From: a virus
IMG/VR virus record: IMGVR_UViG_3300042398_000001
Coordinates: 1 to 21,366 of that record
Length of the DNA: 21,366 bases
Reading direction: 5' to 3' (one strand)
Shown: positions 13,011 through 18,512 of the stretch, one piece after another
Position numbering within the stretch: position 1 is the first letter of the stretch
Layout: each line of letters starts with the position of its first letter
Notes under the pieces: model-generated
Seen by the model: only the letters and a program-made list of their open reading frames with translations
Database searches by the model: none
Told to the model about the DNA's origin: nothing
Position numbers and translations under genes: made by a program

Positions 13011-13015
13011 GAAAC

Positions 13016-13051
13016 ATGAAGAAGGTTAAACATAAGGAGAAGATGGAATGA
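13016..13051 (+). CDS. Possible 11-codon leader peptide
   Basis: ATG AAG AAG ... TGA encodes MKKVKHKEKME. AAAGGGGAAAC gives a good ribosome site, and the TGA overlaps the ATG of the next gene (13048). It may only deliver ribosomes to the next start, which also has its own AAGGAG (13034-13039). Too short for a confident call. Confidence 0.35.
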   Translation: MKKVKHKEKME

Positions 13052-13446
13052 TGGACTTGTTTGGTAACGAGATACCAGAAGAAAAGAAGAAGACGCACGA
13101 AGGGTTTGATGAATTCTGGAGTGCATATCCAAAATGTTTTAGAAAAGGTGAGAAGGCTTCTTGTAAAAAAAAGTGGGCTGATTCTTACTACTTCATGCAA
13201 AAGGAAATCATTGTGAAGCATCTGCAATGGATGGCGACAACAGCACAATGGTTAAAAGATGGTGGTGCATTTATTCCTGCGCCATTGGTCTACTTAAATC
13301 AACAGCGATGGGATGGTGCTGATATACCTGAAATAAAACCTGTCCAGACTGTTGACCCTGCATTGGCAAAGATCGAAGCTGATAGAAAAAAAGCAGCCCC
13401 TATGCCAGAACACATCAGAGCAAGATTAGCTGAACTAAGGAAATAA
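13048..13446 (+). CDS. Phage replication-associated protein (132 aa)
   Basis: A 132-residue protein. The core FDEFWSAYPKCFRKGEKASC (about 20-39) followed by KKKWADSYYF, IVKHLQWMATTAQWLKDGGA and FIPAPLVYLNQQRWDG is the pattern of the C-terminal part of phage replisome-organiser/helicase-loader proteins (O/DnaT-like or DUF-type), usually found fused to an N-terminal DNA-binding domain that is absent here. Start at 13048 is 8 nt after AAGGAG. Likely an accessory that recruits host helicase; inferred. Confidence 0.65.
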   Translation: MMDLFGNEIPEEKKKTHEGFDEFWSAYPKCFRKGEKASCKKKWADSYYFMQKEIIVKHLQWMATTAQWLKDGGAFIPAPLVYLNQQRWDGADIPEIKPVQTVDPALAKIEADRKKAAPMPEHIRARLAELRK

Positions 13447-13448
13447 AA

Positions 13449-13643
13449 ATGCCAATTTATCTACCTGCAGAATATGAAACAACAGTCGCTGGAACAGGCG
13501 ATGGTTTTGTAAGTTTTACCCAAAAAAGATTAGATGGTGAAGAAATGGTTATGTTCTTGTCACTACATCAATTTCAAACAATTTTTAACCATGAAAAAAC
13601 AATTGTTCGTGAAGCATTAAGTGGAAAGGAAGGCGATGAATGA
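13449..13643 (+). CDS. Small hypothetical protein (64 aa)
   Basis: A 64-residue, acidic protein (MPIYLPAEYETTVAGTGDGF...) with a likely beta-sheet N-terminal half (GFVSFTQKRLDGEEMVMFLS) and a helical C-terminus. AAGGAAATAAAA precedes its ATG. Its 3' end overlaps the methyltransferase start by 8 nt, so all three reading frames are in use near 13636-13643. Function unknown. Confidence 0.65.
   Translation: MPIYLPAEYETTVAGTGDGFVSFTQKRLDGEEMVMFLSLHQFQTIFNHEKTIVREALSGKEGDE
13625..13642 (+). promoter_or_regulatory. Shared ribosome site for two overlapping starts
   Basis: AAGGAAGG (13626-13633) precedes ATGAATG. It is 5 nt (from AGGA) before dcm ATG 13636 and 6-9 nt before ATG 13640 in the other frame, so both starts lie within workable Shine-Dalgarno distance. 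Confidence 0.6.
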
Positions 13644-14436
13644 GTTGGCATTATTTGCGGGGGGGGGGGGAGGAATCCTTGCAGGACATTTGCTCGGATG
13701 GAGAACTGTGTGTGCCGTTGAAATCGAAGATTACCCACGCAGAGTTTTACTGCAACGGCAAGCTGATGGATTCTTACCTAGATTCCCTATCTGGGATGAC
13801 ATTTGTACATTCGATGGGAAACCTTGGAGAGGAAAAATCGATGTTGTGTCTGGAGGATTCCCATGCCAAGACATTAGTGCTGCAGGAAAAGGCGCAGGAC
13901 TTGATGGAGAAAGATCAGGACTCTGGGGAGAAATGGCAAGGGTCATTTACGAAGTACAGCCCAGATTCGTGTTCGTGGAAAACTCACCAATGCTCACTTC
14001 TAGGGGACTTGGAACAGTTCTCGGAGACTTGGCCACAATGGGGTTTGATGCGAGATGGGGAGTGTTGGGAGCATCAGACGTTGGAGCGAAGCATGAAAGG
14101 AAACGAATCTGGATTGTTGCCAGACAACCAAAATTTCTTTCACACGCCCAACACAACAGGATTAGATGGTGGGAGCAACAGCAGAAAAGCATTGAAGAAA
14201 AGGCTTTCAACATGGCCAACACCAACGACTCCAACTGGAGGCGGGAACATAGGCGGTTCTGGAGCGTACAAAAATGCAATAAAAAATGGGACTCACATTC
14301 CACATTCAATCAACCCGAACCTATACGAATGGTTGATGGGGTGGCCAATAGGGTGGACAGACTTAAAGCCATTGGAAATGGACAAGTACCACTTTGTGCA
14401 GCAACAGCATGGAGAATTTTAAGTGAGCCACTATGA
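13636..14436 (+). CDS. dcm: DNA cytosine-C5 methyltransferase (Dcm-type)
   Basis: A 266-residue enzyme that transfers a methyl group from S-adenosylmethionine to cytosine C5, probably protecting phage DNA. Motif I: LFAGGGGGILAGHLLGW (5-22); motif IV with the catalytic Cys: GGFPCQDIS (73-81, Cys77); motif VI: FVENSP (113-118); motif VIII: KHERKRIWIVA (152-162); motif X: RLKAIGNGQVPLCAATAW (242-259). The variable target-recognition region between VIII and X is short (about 80 residues). Start is ATG 13636 (MNELALFAGG), 5 nt after AAGGA; the GTG at 13621 is unlikely. Motif I is encoded across twelve consecutive G, so a one-base slip would destroy it. Most of the gene is overlapped by another long ORF. 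Confidence 0.92.
   Translation: MNELALFAGGGGGILAGHLLGWRTVCAVEIEDYPRRVLLQRQADGFLPRFPIWDDICTFDGKPWRGKIDVVSGGFPCQDISAAGKGAGLDGERSGLWGEMARVIYEVQPRFVFVENSPMLTSRGLGTVLGDLATMGFDARWGVLGASDVGAKHERKRIWIVARQPKFLSHAQHNRIRWWEQQQKSIEEKAFNMANTNDSNWRREHRRFWSVQKCNKKWDSHSTFNQPEPIRMVDGVANRVDRLKAIGNGQVPLCAATAWRILSEPL
13640..14422 (+). CDS. Overprinted protein inside dcm, +1 frame (260 aa)
   Basis: A 260-codon ORF starting 4 nt after the dcm ATG (ATGAATG) and sharing its ribosome site. It is stop-free for 783 nt. It reads like a phage protein, not a random shadow: WHYLRGGGEESLQDICSDGE, CVPLKSK then FYCNG then SYLDSLSG (25-52), AKTLVLQEKAQDL, KWQGSFTKYSPDSCSWKTHQ (98-117), FSETWPQWGLMRDGECWE (127-144), SGLLP, WPTPTTPTGGG (192-202) and NPNLYEWLMGWPIGWTDLKP (225-244) then LEMDKYH. 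From memory these segments recur in phage proteins annotated as methyltransferase-associated. It lacks the Dcm motifs, so it is not itself a methylase; a target-recognition or accessory role is a guess. Its TAA is directly followed by the GTG of a 39-residue gene. Confidence 0.62.
   Translation: MSWHYLRGGGEESLQDICSDGELCVPLKSKITHAEFYCNGKLMDSYLDSLSGMTFVHSMGNLGEEKSMLCLEDSHAKTLVLQEKAQDLMEKDQDSGEKWQGSFTKYSPDSCSWKTHQCSLLGDLEQFSETWPQWGLMRDGECWEHQTLERSMKGNESGLLPDNQNFFHTPNTTGLDGGSNSRKALKKRLSTWPTPTTPTGGGNIGGSGAYKNAIKNGTHIPHSINPNLYEWLMGWPIGWTDLKPLEMDKYHFVQQQHGEF
13659..13670 (+). repeat. Homopolymer of twelve G
   Basis: G12 between C13658 and A13671, coding Gly-Gly-Gly-Gly of dcm motif I, whose usual form is FAGAGGGIL-like with an Ala. 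Loss of one G would join the dcm start to the second frame; gain of one G would join the second start to the dcm frame. It may be a phase-variation or slippage site, or an assembly error. Confidence 0.95.
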
Positions 14437-14542
14437 AGCTATGAAACTACTAGACAAGGTGCGTGAAGGTATTCCATACCCTCTACACCTGATAAACAAA
14501 GCATTGGAATTAACTGGTGACTTACTCTCGCAAGACGATTGA
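14423..14542 (+). CDS. Small phage protein (39 aa), GTG start coupled to the overprinted ORF
   Basis: GTG directly follows the TAA of the 13640 ORF; GGAG lies 8 nt upstream. Product: MSHYEAMKLLDKVREGIPYP then LHLINKALELTGDL. I recall very similar short proteins (MNHY..KLLD.VREG..YP...IN.AL.LTGD) in phages with this early-gene arrangement. Helical, no motif. The last 26 nt overlap the next gene. Confidence 0.62.
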   Translation: MSHYEAMKLLDKVREGIPYPLHLINKALELTGDLLSQDD

Positions 14543-14729
14543 AAACCCAAACGATAGGGTAATCCTTGAGCAAGCAGAAGCAAGGGAACTCTATCGCACT
14601 TGGGAGACAAACAAAGATAGAGACTTTGTGCGTGGTCGGCTAGAGAGAGCAGAACGAATTTATGGCTCTGGTGCTAGAGACAGGATTCGTACTTATATGG
14701 CGCAAATAAAGGATGGGACACTTGAATGA
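14517..14729 (+). CDS. Conserved-type small phage protein (70 aa), GTG start
   Basis: A 70-residue basic, helical protein: MTYSRKTIENPNDRVILEQA, YRTWETNKDRDFVRGRLERA, RIYGSGARDRIRTYMAQIKD. Starts at GTG 14517 inside the upstream ORF, with GGAATT upstream; the next ATG for RusA overlaps its stop (ATGA). A common companion of RusA in phage early regions; function unknown. Confidence 0.7.
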   Translation: MTYSRKTIENPNDRVILEQAEARELYRTWETNKDRDFVRGRLERAERIYGSGARDRIRTYMAQIKDGTLE

Positions 14730-15154
14730 CATTTATTGTAAATTTCACAGTAGAAGGTAATCCTGTTGGCAAACAAAGAGCAAGGTATGTCAAACGTGGA
14801 AACTTTGTTTCTGCTTACACCCCTGAGAAAACCAGAACTTACGAATCTTTGATTAAAGATGCAGCCATCAAAGCGATGGGAAGTTCCGAGCCACTAGAAA
14901 CCCCTATAACGCTTTACTTGTACATCAGAGTACCAATTCCTAAGTCACACTCTAAAAAACGCATAGAGGCTTGTTTAAATGGCTCTGAACAACCAATTAA
15001 GAAGCCTGATGCCTCCAACATCCTGAAAAGCGTAGAAGATGGCATGAATTCTGTGGTTTACAAAGATGATTCGCAGATCGTCAATATCCATGTAACCAAG
15101 GTTTATTCAAGCCAAGCTGGTGTAGATATTTGCGTTAAGGAGTGTCTTGAATGA
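14726..15154 (+). CDS. rusA: RusA-family Holliday junction resolvase
   Basis: A 142-residue metal-dependent endonuclease that resolves four-way junctions during phage recombination and replication. Signatures: VEGNPVGKQRAR (9-20), RVPIPKSHS (68-76), KPDASNILKSVEDGMNSV (93-110) and YKDDSQIV (112-119). Acidic residues Asp95, Asp105, Asp114 and Asp115 are present. The usual D-x-D-N of RusA is D-A-S-N here: Ser97 stands where the second Asp is normal, which may alter activity or reflect a subfamily. Coupled to neighbours by ATGA overlaps on both sides. Confidence 0.88.
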   Translation: MTFIVNFTVEGNPVGKQRARYVKRGNFVSAYTPEKTRTYESLIKDAAIKAMGSSEPLETPITLYLYIRVPIPKSHSKKRIEACLNGSEQPIKKPDASNILKSVEDGMNSVVYKDDSQIVNIHVTKVYSSQAGVDICVKECLE

Positions 15155-15483
15155 AAGCACCTTACAAAGCCATTGAGTTCATCCTAGAAAACGCACCAAA
15201 GTATGCAGAGGCTAAAGCACAGCGTATATACCTTGAGGAGTTTCGTAAAACAAAGAAGGCTCTGCTGATGAAGGATGCGTTAGCCAGAGGAATTGACTCT
15301 GGTGTAGCCCAAGAGAGAGAAGCCTATGCCCATTACGAATATGCTGATTTGCTCAAAGGGCTAATGGCGGCTATCGAGAAAGAAGAAACTTTAAAGTGGA
15401 TGCTAACTGCTGCCCAGATGAAGGCTGACATTTGGAGATCAGAGCAAGCAAGTGAGCGTCTTGGCGTAAAAACTACAGAGTAG
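15151..15483 (+). CDS. Helical phage protein (110 aa), unknown function
   Basis: A 110-residue, almost wholly helical and charged protein (KAIEFILENAPKYAEAKAQR, YLEEFRKTKKALLMKDAL, YAHYEYADLLKGLMAAIEKE, LKWMLTAAQMKADIWRSEQA). Overlaps rusA by ATGA. Short helical proteins of this type directly after rusA are frequent in phages with this early-gene arrangement; no catalytic motif. Its stop is followed by an 88-nt promoter-containing gap. Confidence 0.7.
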   Translation: MKAPYKAIEFILENAPKYAEAKAQRIYLEEFRKTKKALLMKDALARGIDSGVAQEREAYAHYEYADLLKGLMAAIEKEETLKWMLTAAQMKADIWRSEQASERLGVKTTE

Positions 15484-15486
15484 GTA

Positions 15487-15524
15487 TAAACACCTAGACA
15501 ATTGTGTTTAGAAATCTATACAAT
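15487..15524 (+). promoter_or_regulatory. Promoter with overlapping 7-bp dyad
   Basis: TAGACA (15495-15500) with TATACA (15517-15522, 16 nt spacer) or TACAAT (15519-15524, 18 nt). The -35 lies in the spacer of a perfect inverted repeat TAAACAC/GTGTTTA (15487-15493/15504-15510, 10-nt spacer), which suggests an operator. Would drive 15572 onward. Confidence 0.55.
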
Positions 15525-15571
15525 CACAGACAGCCCAAGCAATTCGCAAGGGTACTTTTAAGGACAAAGAA

Positions 15572-15829
15572 ATGCAATACAAATTTGACACTACTGTTGG
15601 TGAAGGCTCTGTAATCGTTACTGTCGTCATGGAGTACGAGCAAGACGAAGAAGGTATTTATAACGAGAACATCGAAGATGTGATCTACGAAAAGATTTCG
15701 CTGATGGGTATCTTTACTGCTGAACAGTACAAAGATTTAGAGATCGAAGGCTCTATGCGTCTTTCTAAGCACATCTTAGATGAGGCAGATCACGCCAAAA
15801 CTGTTGACTACGACATGAGAGCAATCTAA
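15572..15829 (+). CDS. Small acidic hypothetical protein (85 aa)
   Basis: An 85-residue, strongly acidic protein (MEYEQDEEGIYNENIEDVIY) with an N-terminal beta region (YKFDTTVGEGSVIVTVV). AAGGACAAAGAA precedes the ATG. TAATG coupling to the next gene. Its acidity is compatible with a DNA-mimic or inhibitor role, but nothing specific supports that. Confidence 0.65.
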   Translation: MQYKFDTTVGEGSVIVTVVMEYEQDEEGIYNENIEDVIYEKISLMGIFTAEQYKDLEIEGSMRLSKHILDEADHAKTVDYDMRAI

Positions 15830-15972
15830 TGTTGCTTGGTTGCAAGCCTAAAGAGCCTGATGCAAAGTGTCTAAATTGCAAAAGGTTCTCTTTACCTAAT
15901 CCAGTAAATGTCAAGAACTCCAAGGACAAGGCTTGCATTTATGTACCTAAATCTTTACAGGTGAAGACATGA
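15829..15972 (+). CDS. Small Cys-rich putative zinc ribbon (47 aa)
   Basis: A 47-residue ORF: MLLGCKPKEPDAKCLNCKRF then SLPNPVN... Cys5, Cys14, Cys17 and Cys36 could hold one zinc (CxxC plus two distant Cys). Basic otherwise. Coupled on both sides (TAATG, ATGA). Family of short 'CxNCKRF' phage proteins; function unknown. Confidence 0.62.
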   Translation: MLLGCKPKEPDAKCLNCKRFSLPNPVNVKNSKDKACIYVPKSLQVKT

Positions 15973-16205
15973 CGAATGATGAAATCATTAACTTGGCTAT
16001 TGAAAATACCATTCATGGTTTGAAGTTTGATGAGGAAGGTTTATTACGCTTTGCCAAGTTAGTAGCACAGAATGAGCGTGAGAAGTGTGCAGAATTGGCA
16101 GACATGGCTGTTGATTTTTGGGTAAAAGGTGGTTTTCCAGAGTGTGCAGAGGTTAGAGAAGCAATGAATATTGGAGAATCTATTCGAGCAAGGGGACAAG
16201 CATGA
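15969..16205 (+). CDS. Small helical hypothetical protein (78 aa)
   Basis: A 78-residue protein with a helical pattern (EEGLLRFAKLVAQNEREKCA ELADMAVDFWV): the segment F-x-x-L-V-x-x-x-E-R-E-x-C-A is very common in small phage early proteins. ATGA overlaps at both ends keep it in the coupled series. Function unknown. Confidence 0.68.
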   Translation: MTNDEIINLAIENTIHGLKFDEEGLLRFAKLVAQNEREKCAELADMAVDFWVKGGFPECAEVREAMNIGESIRARGQA

Positions 16206-16453
16206 CTGACTGGACACCAGAAGAAGACGAGGCTTTTAACATGGTTGAGCAAAACAGTAACCTTGGCAAACAGATATTGAGAGCAAACAAATCTAGTGGC
16301 ATGGACTGTTGCACTTACGACTGTACCCAAGGCAGGAACTGTCCAGTACGCAATAAGACGCTAGATGAGGTAGCCCATGAGTTCAGCTTAATGAAGTCAT
16401 TTGGTGATACTGCACAGAGTTTTGCTGCTTTTGTAAGGGGTATGAAAAAATGA
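16202..16453 (+). CDS. Small Cys-containing hypothetical protein (83 aa)
   Basis: An 83-residue protein with an acidic N-terminus (MTDWTPEEDEAFNMVE) and a Cys cluster, MDCCTYDCTQGRNCPVR (about 34-50), that could bind zinc or a metal cluster. Helical C-terminus. Coupled to both neighbours by ATGA. Function unknown. Confidence 0.65.
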   Translation: MTDWTPEEDEAFNMVEQNSNLGKQILRANKSSGMDCCTYDCTQGRNCPVRNKTLDEVAHEFSLMKSFGDTAQSFAAFVRGMKK

Positions 16454-16647
16454 GCAAGGGGTCAACTCAAAGGCCGTTTTCAGTAAGCAATCAAGAATAC
16501 TCAAACCGATGGGATGCCATATTTGGCAGAGACAATGAGAAAGAAAACAAAGAGAAAGCATTGGAATCTTGTGAATCCGATATCTCATGCCCTAGTGGGG
16601 GCATCGATAACCCAGAGGGACAAGCTGGACAAACTCAGACTCCTTGA
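16450..16647 (+). CDS. Small phage protein 'MSKGSTQRPFSVS' type (65 aa)
   Basis: A 65-residue protein. The first 27 residues (MSKGSTQRPFSVSNQEYSNR, WDAIFGR) are a well-preserved phage pattern; the rest is polar and disordered (SCPSGGIDNPEGQAGQTQTP). The disordered part overlaps the start of the next gene by 113 nt in another frame, suggesting its tail is tolerated filler shaped by the overlapping gene. Confidence 0.7.
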   Translation: MSKGSTQRPFSVSNQEYSNRWDAIFGRDNEKENKEKALESCESDISCPSGGIDNPEGQAGQTQTP

Positions 16648-16993
16648 GTACTCAGCACTAGACGCAATGACAAAAGGCTCTGGAACTATCCTAGATTGGC
16701 GAACCTTGGTAGATGTGTTAAATCTGTCTGAGATGATGGGAAAGAATGGGATAGGCCCAGAAGTACTACCTATTTGCCAAACAGCACAAGATAGCCTCCA
16801 CAAAGCAGCTTTGCGCTACCAAGAGACAAAGAAGATGGGTTTAGATGGTCAAGGTATAAAAGCCATCAGAGAATTGATCGAGTATGCTGATTTACAGCAG
16901 GGAAGTATCTCAAGAAGTGAGTTTGAGAGATACATTCAGAAAACAAAAGACTACATAAAGTCAAATGGGAATCTGGTGGTAGAGATTGAATAA
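16535..16993 (+). CDS. Conserved phage protein 'MRKKTKRKHW' type (152 aa)
   Basis: I start at ATG 16535 (MRKKTKRKHWNLVNPISHAL) rather than 16514, because a very basic start followed by NPI.HA...ASIT is the pattern I know from related phage proteins. The rest is helical (KLRLLEYSALDAMTKGSGTI, DWRTLVDVLNLSEMMGKNGI). Often encoded a few genes from rusA in Burkholderiales phages; proposed roles are speculative. It overlaps the previous gene by 113 nt and the next by 8 nt. Confidence 0.75.
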   Translation: MRKKTKRKHWNLVNPISHALVGASITQRDKLDKLRLLEYSALDAMTKGSGTILDWRTLVDVLNLSEMMGKNGIGPEVLPICQTAQDSLHKAALRYQETKKMGLDGQGIKAIRELIEYADLQQGSISRSEFERYIQKTKDYIKSNGNLVVEIE

Positions 16994-17243
16994 CAAACTT
17001 TCTAGCCGTGAGAGACTACACCTAGCAAGGGTAAAAGAGATGCCTTGTGGGGTCTGTGGTCAGGCAGGGCCATCAGATGCTCACCACATTGAGCAGCATC
17101 AGCAGTACCTTTGTATTCCGCTATGTAAGGACTGCCATCAGGGGTATAATGGCATACATGGCACTAAAGCATTATGGCGAGTTAGAAAACTTGACGAGAT
17201 AAAGGTGCTTAATGAAACCATAAGGAGTCTTGTCGGTGGCTAA
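16986..17243 (+). CDS. Ref-like HNH recombination nuclease (85 aa)
   Basis: An 85-residue zinc-bound HNH protein: MPCGVCGQAGPSDAHHIEQH (Cys21, Cys24, His33, His34), IPLCKDCHQGYNGIHG (Cys47, Cys50, His51, Asn55, His58). This is the C-terminal nuclease domain of P1 Ref-type, RecA-directed endonucleases; phages often carry just this short form. It begins at TTG 16986, overlapping the upstream stop, with GGTGGTAGAG before it. It groups functionally with RusA, ERF and the SSB-like protein. Confidence 0.85.
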   Translation: MNNKLSSRERLHLARVKEMPCGVCGQAGPSDAHHIEQHQQYLCIPLCKDCHQGYNGIHGTKALWRVRKLDEIKVLNETIRSLVGG

Positions 17244-17850
17244 AAAAAATGAATTAGGAAGTATTTTTGAAAACTTAACTGTAATTGCAGAGCATGGATG
17301 TAATAGTTCTGGTCAAACAGTTTGGTTATGTAAATGTATTTGTGGAACTACTAAGCCTGTAGATGGCTCTAGTTTGCGTCTTGGAAGGGTAAAGAGTTGT
17401 GGGTGTCAGTCTCCAAGATTTACATCTAAAAGAATGTCAACTCATGGCTTATCAAGAACAAGAACATACAGGATTTGGAATGGTATGGGCATGAGATGTA
17501 GCCCTAAAGCCAATGGCTCTGCAAGAAAAAATTATTTTGAAAAAGGTATTAGAGTTTGTCAAAGATGGGAAAGTTTTGAAAACTTTTATGCTGATATGGG
17601 TGAATGTCCTGAAGGCTATACGCTTGGAAGAATTGATGGAAGTAAAGGATATGAACTAAGCAATTGCAGGTATGAAACTTATAAAGAACAAGCTAACAAC
17701 ACATCTAAAAACAGAAAAATTACTTATAAAGATTTAACTTTAAATGTTGGAGAATGGGCAGATATGCTTGGCATTAAACAAAATACATTAGTTTATCGTT
17801 TTAGAAGAAATTGGCCTCTTGAAAAAGCCCTTGCAAAACTTATTGCTTAA
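17236..17850 (+). CDS. HNH-like mobile endonuclease with Cys-rich N-terminus (204 aa)
   Basis: Start GTG 17236 (MAKKNELGSIFENLTVIAEH) is 8 nt after AAGGAG (17222-17227); TTG 17230 is too close. N-terminal zinc ribbon: WLCKCICGTTK (Cys32, 34, 36) and SCGC (Cys55, 57). Middle: HGLSRTRTYRIWNGMGMRCS (70-89), then GIRVCQRWESFENFYADMGE and the conserved LGRIDGSKGYELSNCRYETY (130-149) with KEQANN, seen in phage HNH-type mobile genes. A C-terminal NUMOD/HTH-like segment, VGEWADMLGIKQNTLVYRFR (171-190). AT-rich and Lys-rich relative to neighbours, overlapping the Ref-like gene by 8 nt and followed by a terminator: likely a mobile insertion. Confidence 0.75.
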   Translation: MAKKNELGSIFENLTVIAEHGCNSSGQTVWLCKCICGTTKPVDGSSLRLGRVKSCGCQSPRFTSKRMSTHGLSRTRTYRIWNGMGMRCSPKANGSARKNYFEKGIRVCQRWESFENFYADMGECPEGYTLGRIDGSKGYELSNCRYETYKEQANNTSKNRKITYKDLTLNVGEWADMLGIKQNTLVYRFRRNWPLEKALAKLIA

Positions 17851-17884
17851 CTCACAATAGAGACACTCAGTTGCCATGAGTTTT

Positions 17885-17911
17885 AGAGAGACTTGTTCTC
17901 TCTTTTTTTTT
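17885..17911 (+). terminator. Intrinsic terminator
   Basis: AGAGAGA (17885-17891), 5-nt loop, TCTCTCT (17897-17903), followed by an unbroken T-run to 17911. A smaller hairpin ACTCA/TGAGT lies just upstream (about 17866-17882). It ends the early/middle transcript after the mobile HNH-like gene. Confidence 0.88.
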
Positions 17912-17921
17912 ATGGGATAAT
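17893..17921 (+). promoter_or_regulatory. Extended -10 promoter for the packaging operon
   Basis: TTGTTC (17893-17898), 17-nt spacer, GATAAT (17916-17921) with TGG directly upstream (extended -10). The -35 is inside the terminator stem, so the two elements overlap. Start expected near 17928, just before the gene at 17945. Confidence 0.65.
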
Positions 17922-17944
17922 GAACAAACTCCATGAGGATTGCC

Positions 17945-18451
17945 ATGACAGGCTTGCTAGAACCATCCGTTAAGATTGAAATTGAGATACAAAGCCAAGA
18001 GAAAAGTGGCAAGGCTTGTCCTGTTGCTACAGGTGATGTAGAGGTCAATCTTGAGAATCGTCAGAAGGCTATCGACAAGGCTAACTATGGCCCAATGAAC
18101 CCCAACGAAGCCAACATGGATTACTGGCGTGAGATCAGTAAGACTTGGAGAAACTCACCAGTTCAGGCTAAGAAGTCTCGCTGTGGTAACTGTTCAGCCT
18201 TTATCCAAACACCAAAGATGCTTGCTTGCATTGAGTCAGGCTTGGAGATGAATGGCGAGGAGATGGATGCTTGGGAAGTGATTGACGCTGGTGACTTAGG
18301 TTACTGCGAAGTGTTTGATTTTAAGTGTGCTTCCAAGAGAACTTGTGAGGCATGGATTGCAGGTGGGCCAATAACCGAGGATGAATATGATGGGAACGAC
18401 AAATCAGCAAGCTCTGGAGATGATGCAGAAGTTGATGCAGAAGAAGACTAA
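17945..18451 (+). CDS. Hypothetical Cys-rich protein, acidic tail (168 aa)
   Basis: Start ATG 17945 (MTGLLEPSVKIEIEIQSQEK) has GAGGATTGCC upstream; ATG 17933 is the alternative. Residues about 60-85 hold NEANMDYWREISKTWRNSPV; then CGNCSAF, MLACIESG, GYCEVFDFKCASKRTCEAW give a set of Cys (about 94-145) suggesting a zinc or Fe-S site. The C-terminus is very acidic (DEYDGNDKSASSGDDAEVDA). Similar Cys-patterned proteins sit upstream of terminases in podovirus-like phages; function unknown. Confidence 0.75.
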   Translation: MTGLLEPSVKIEIEIQSQEKSGKACPVATGDVEVNLENRQKAIDKANYGPMNPNEANMDYWREISKTWRNSPVQAKKSRCGNCSAFIQTPKMLACIESGLEMNGEEMDAWEVIDAGDLGYCEVFDFKCASKRTCEAWIAGGPITEDEYDGNDKSASSGDDAEVDAEED

Positions 18452-18512
18452 ACCCATGCCTGTGCGTGGTGAGCGTACTGCAAAGAACAAAGCAAAGAAG
18501 CCTAAAAAATGA
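18435..18512 (+). CDS. Very small basic protein (25 aa, start uncertain)
   Basis: In-frame ATGs at 18420, 18423, 18435 and 18456; 18435 gives MQKKTKPMPVRGERTAKNKA then KKPKK. Highly basic. The 5' end overlaps the preceding gene in another frame and the stop overlaps the next ATG (ATGA). It fits the row of basic small proteins here, but the start is a guess. Confidence 0.5.
   Translation: MQKKTKPMPVRGERTAKNKAKKPKK

Noticed and set aside
13947-14309. Minus-strand 120-codon ORF inside dcm
   Set aside because: Cys/Leu/Ser-rich product with no family-like motif, no ribosome site and no neighbour on that strand.
16013-16330. Minus-strand 105-codon ORF
   Set aside because: Antisense to two well-coupled plus-strand genes; composition and lack of ribosome site mark it as a shadow.
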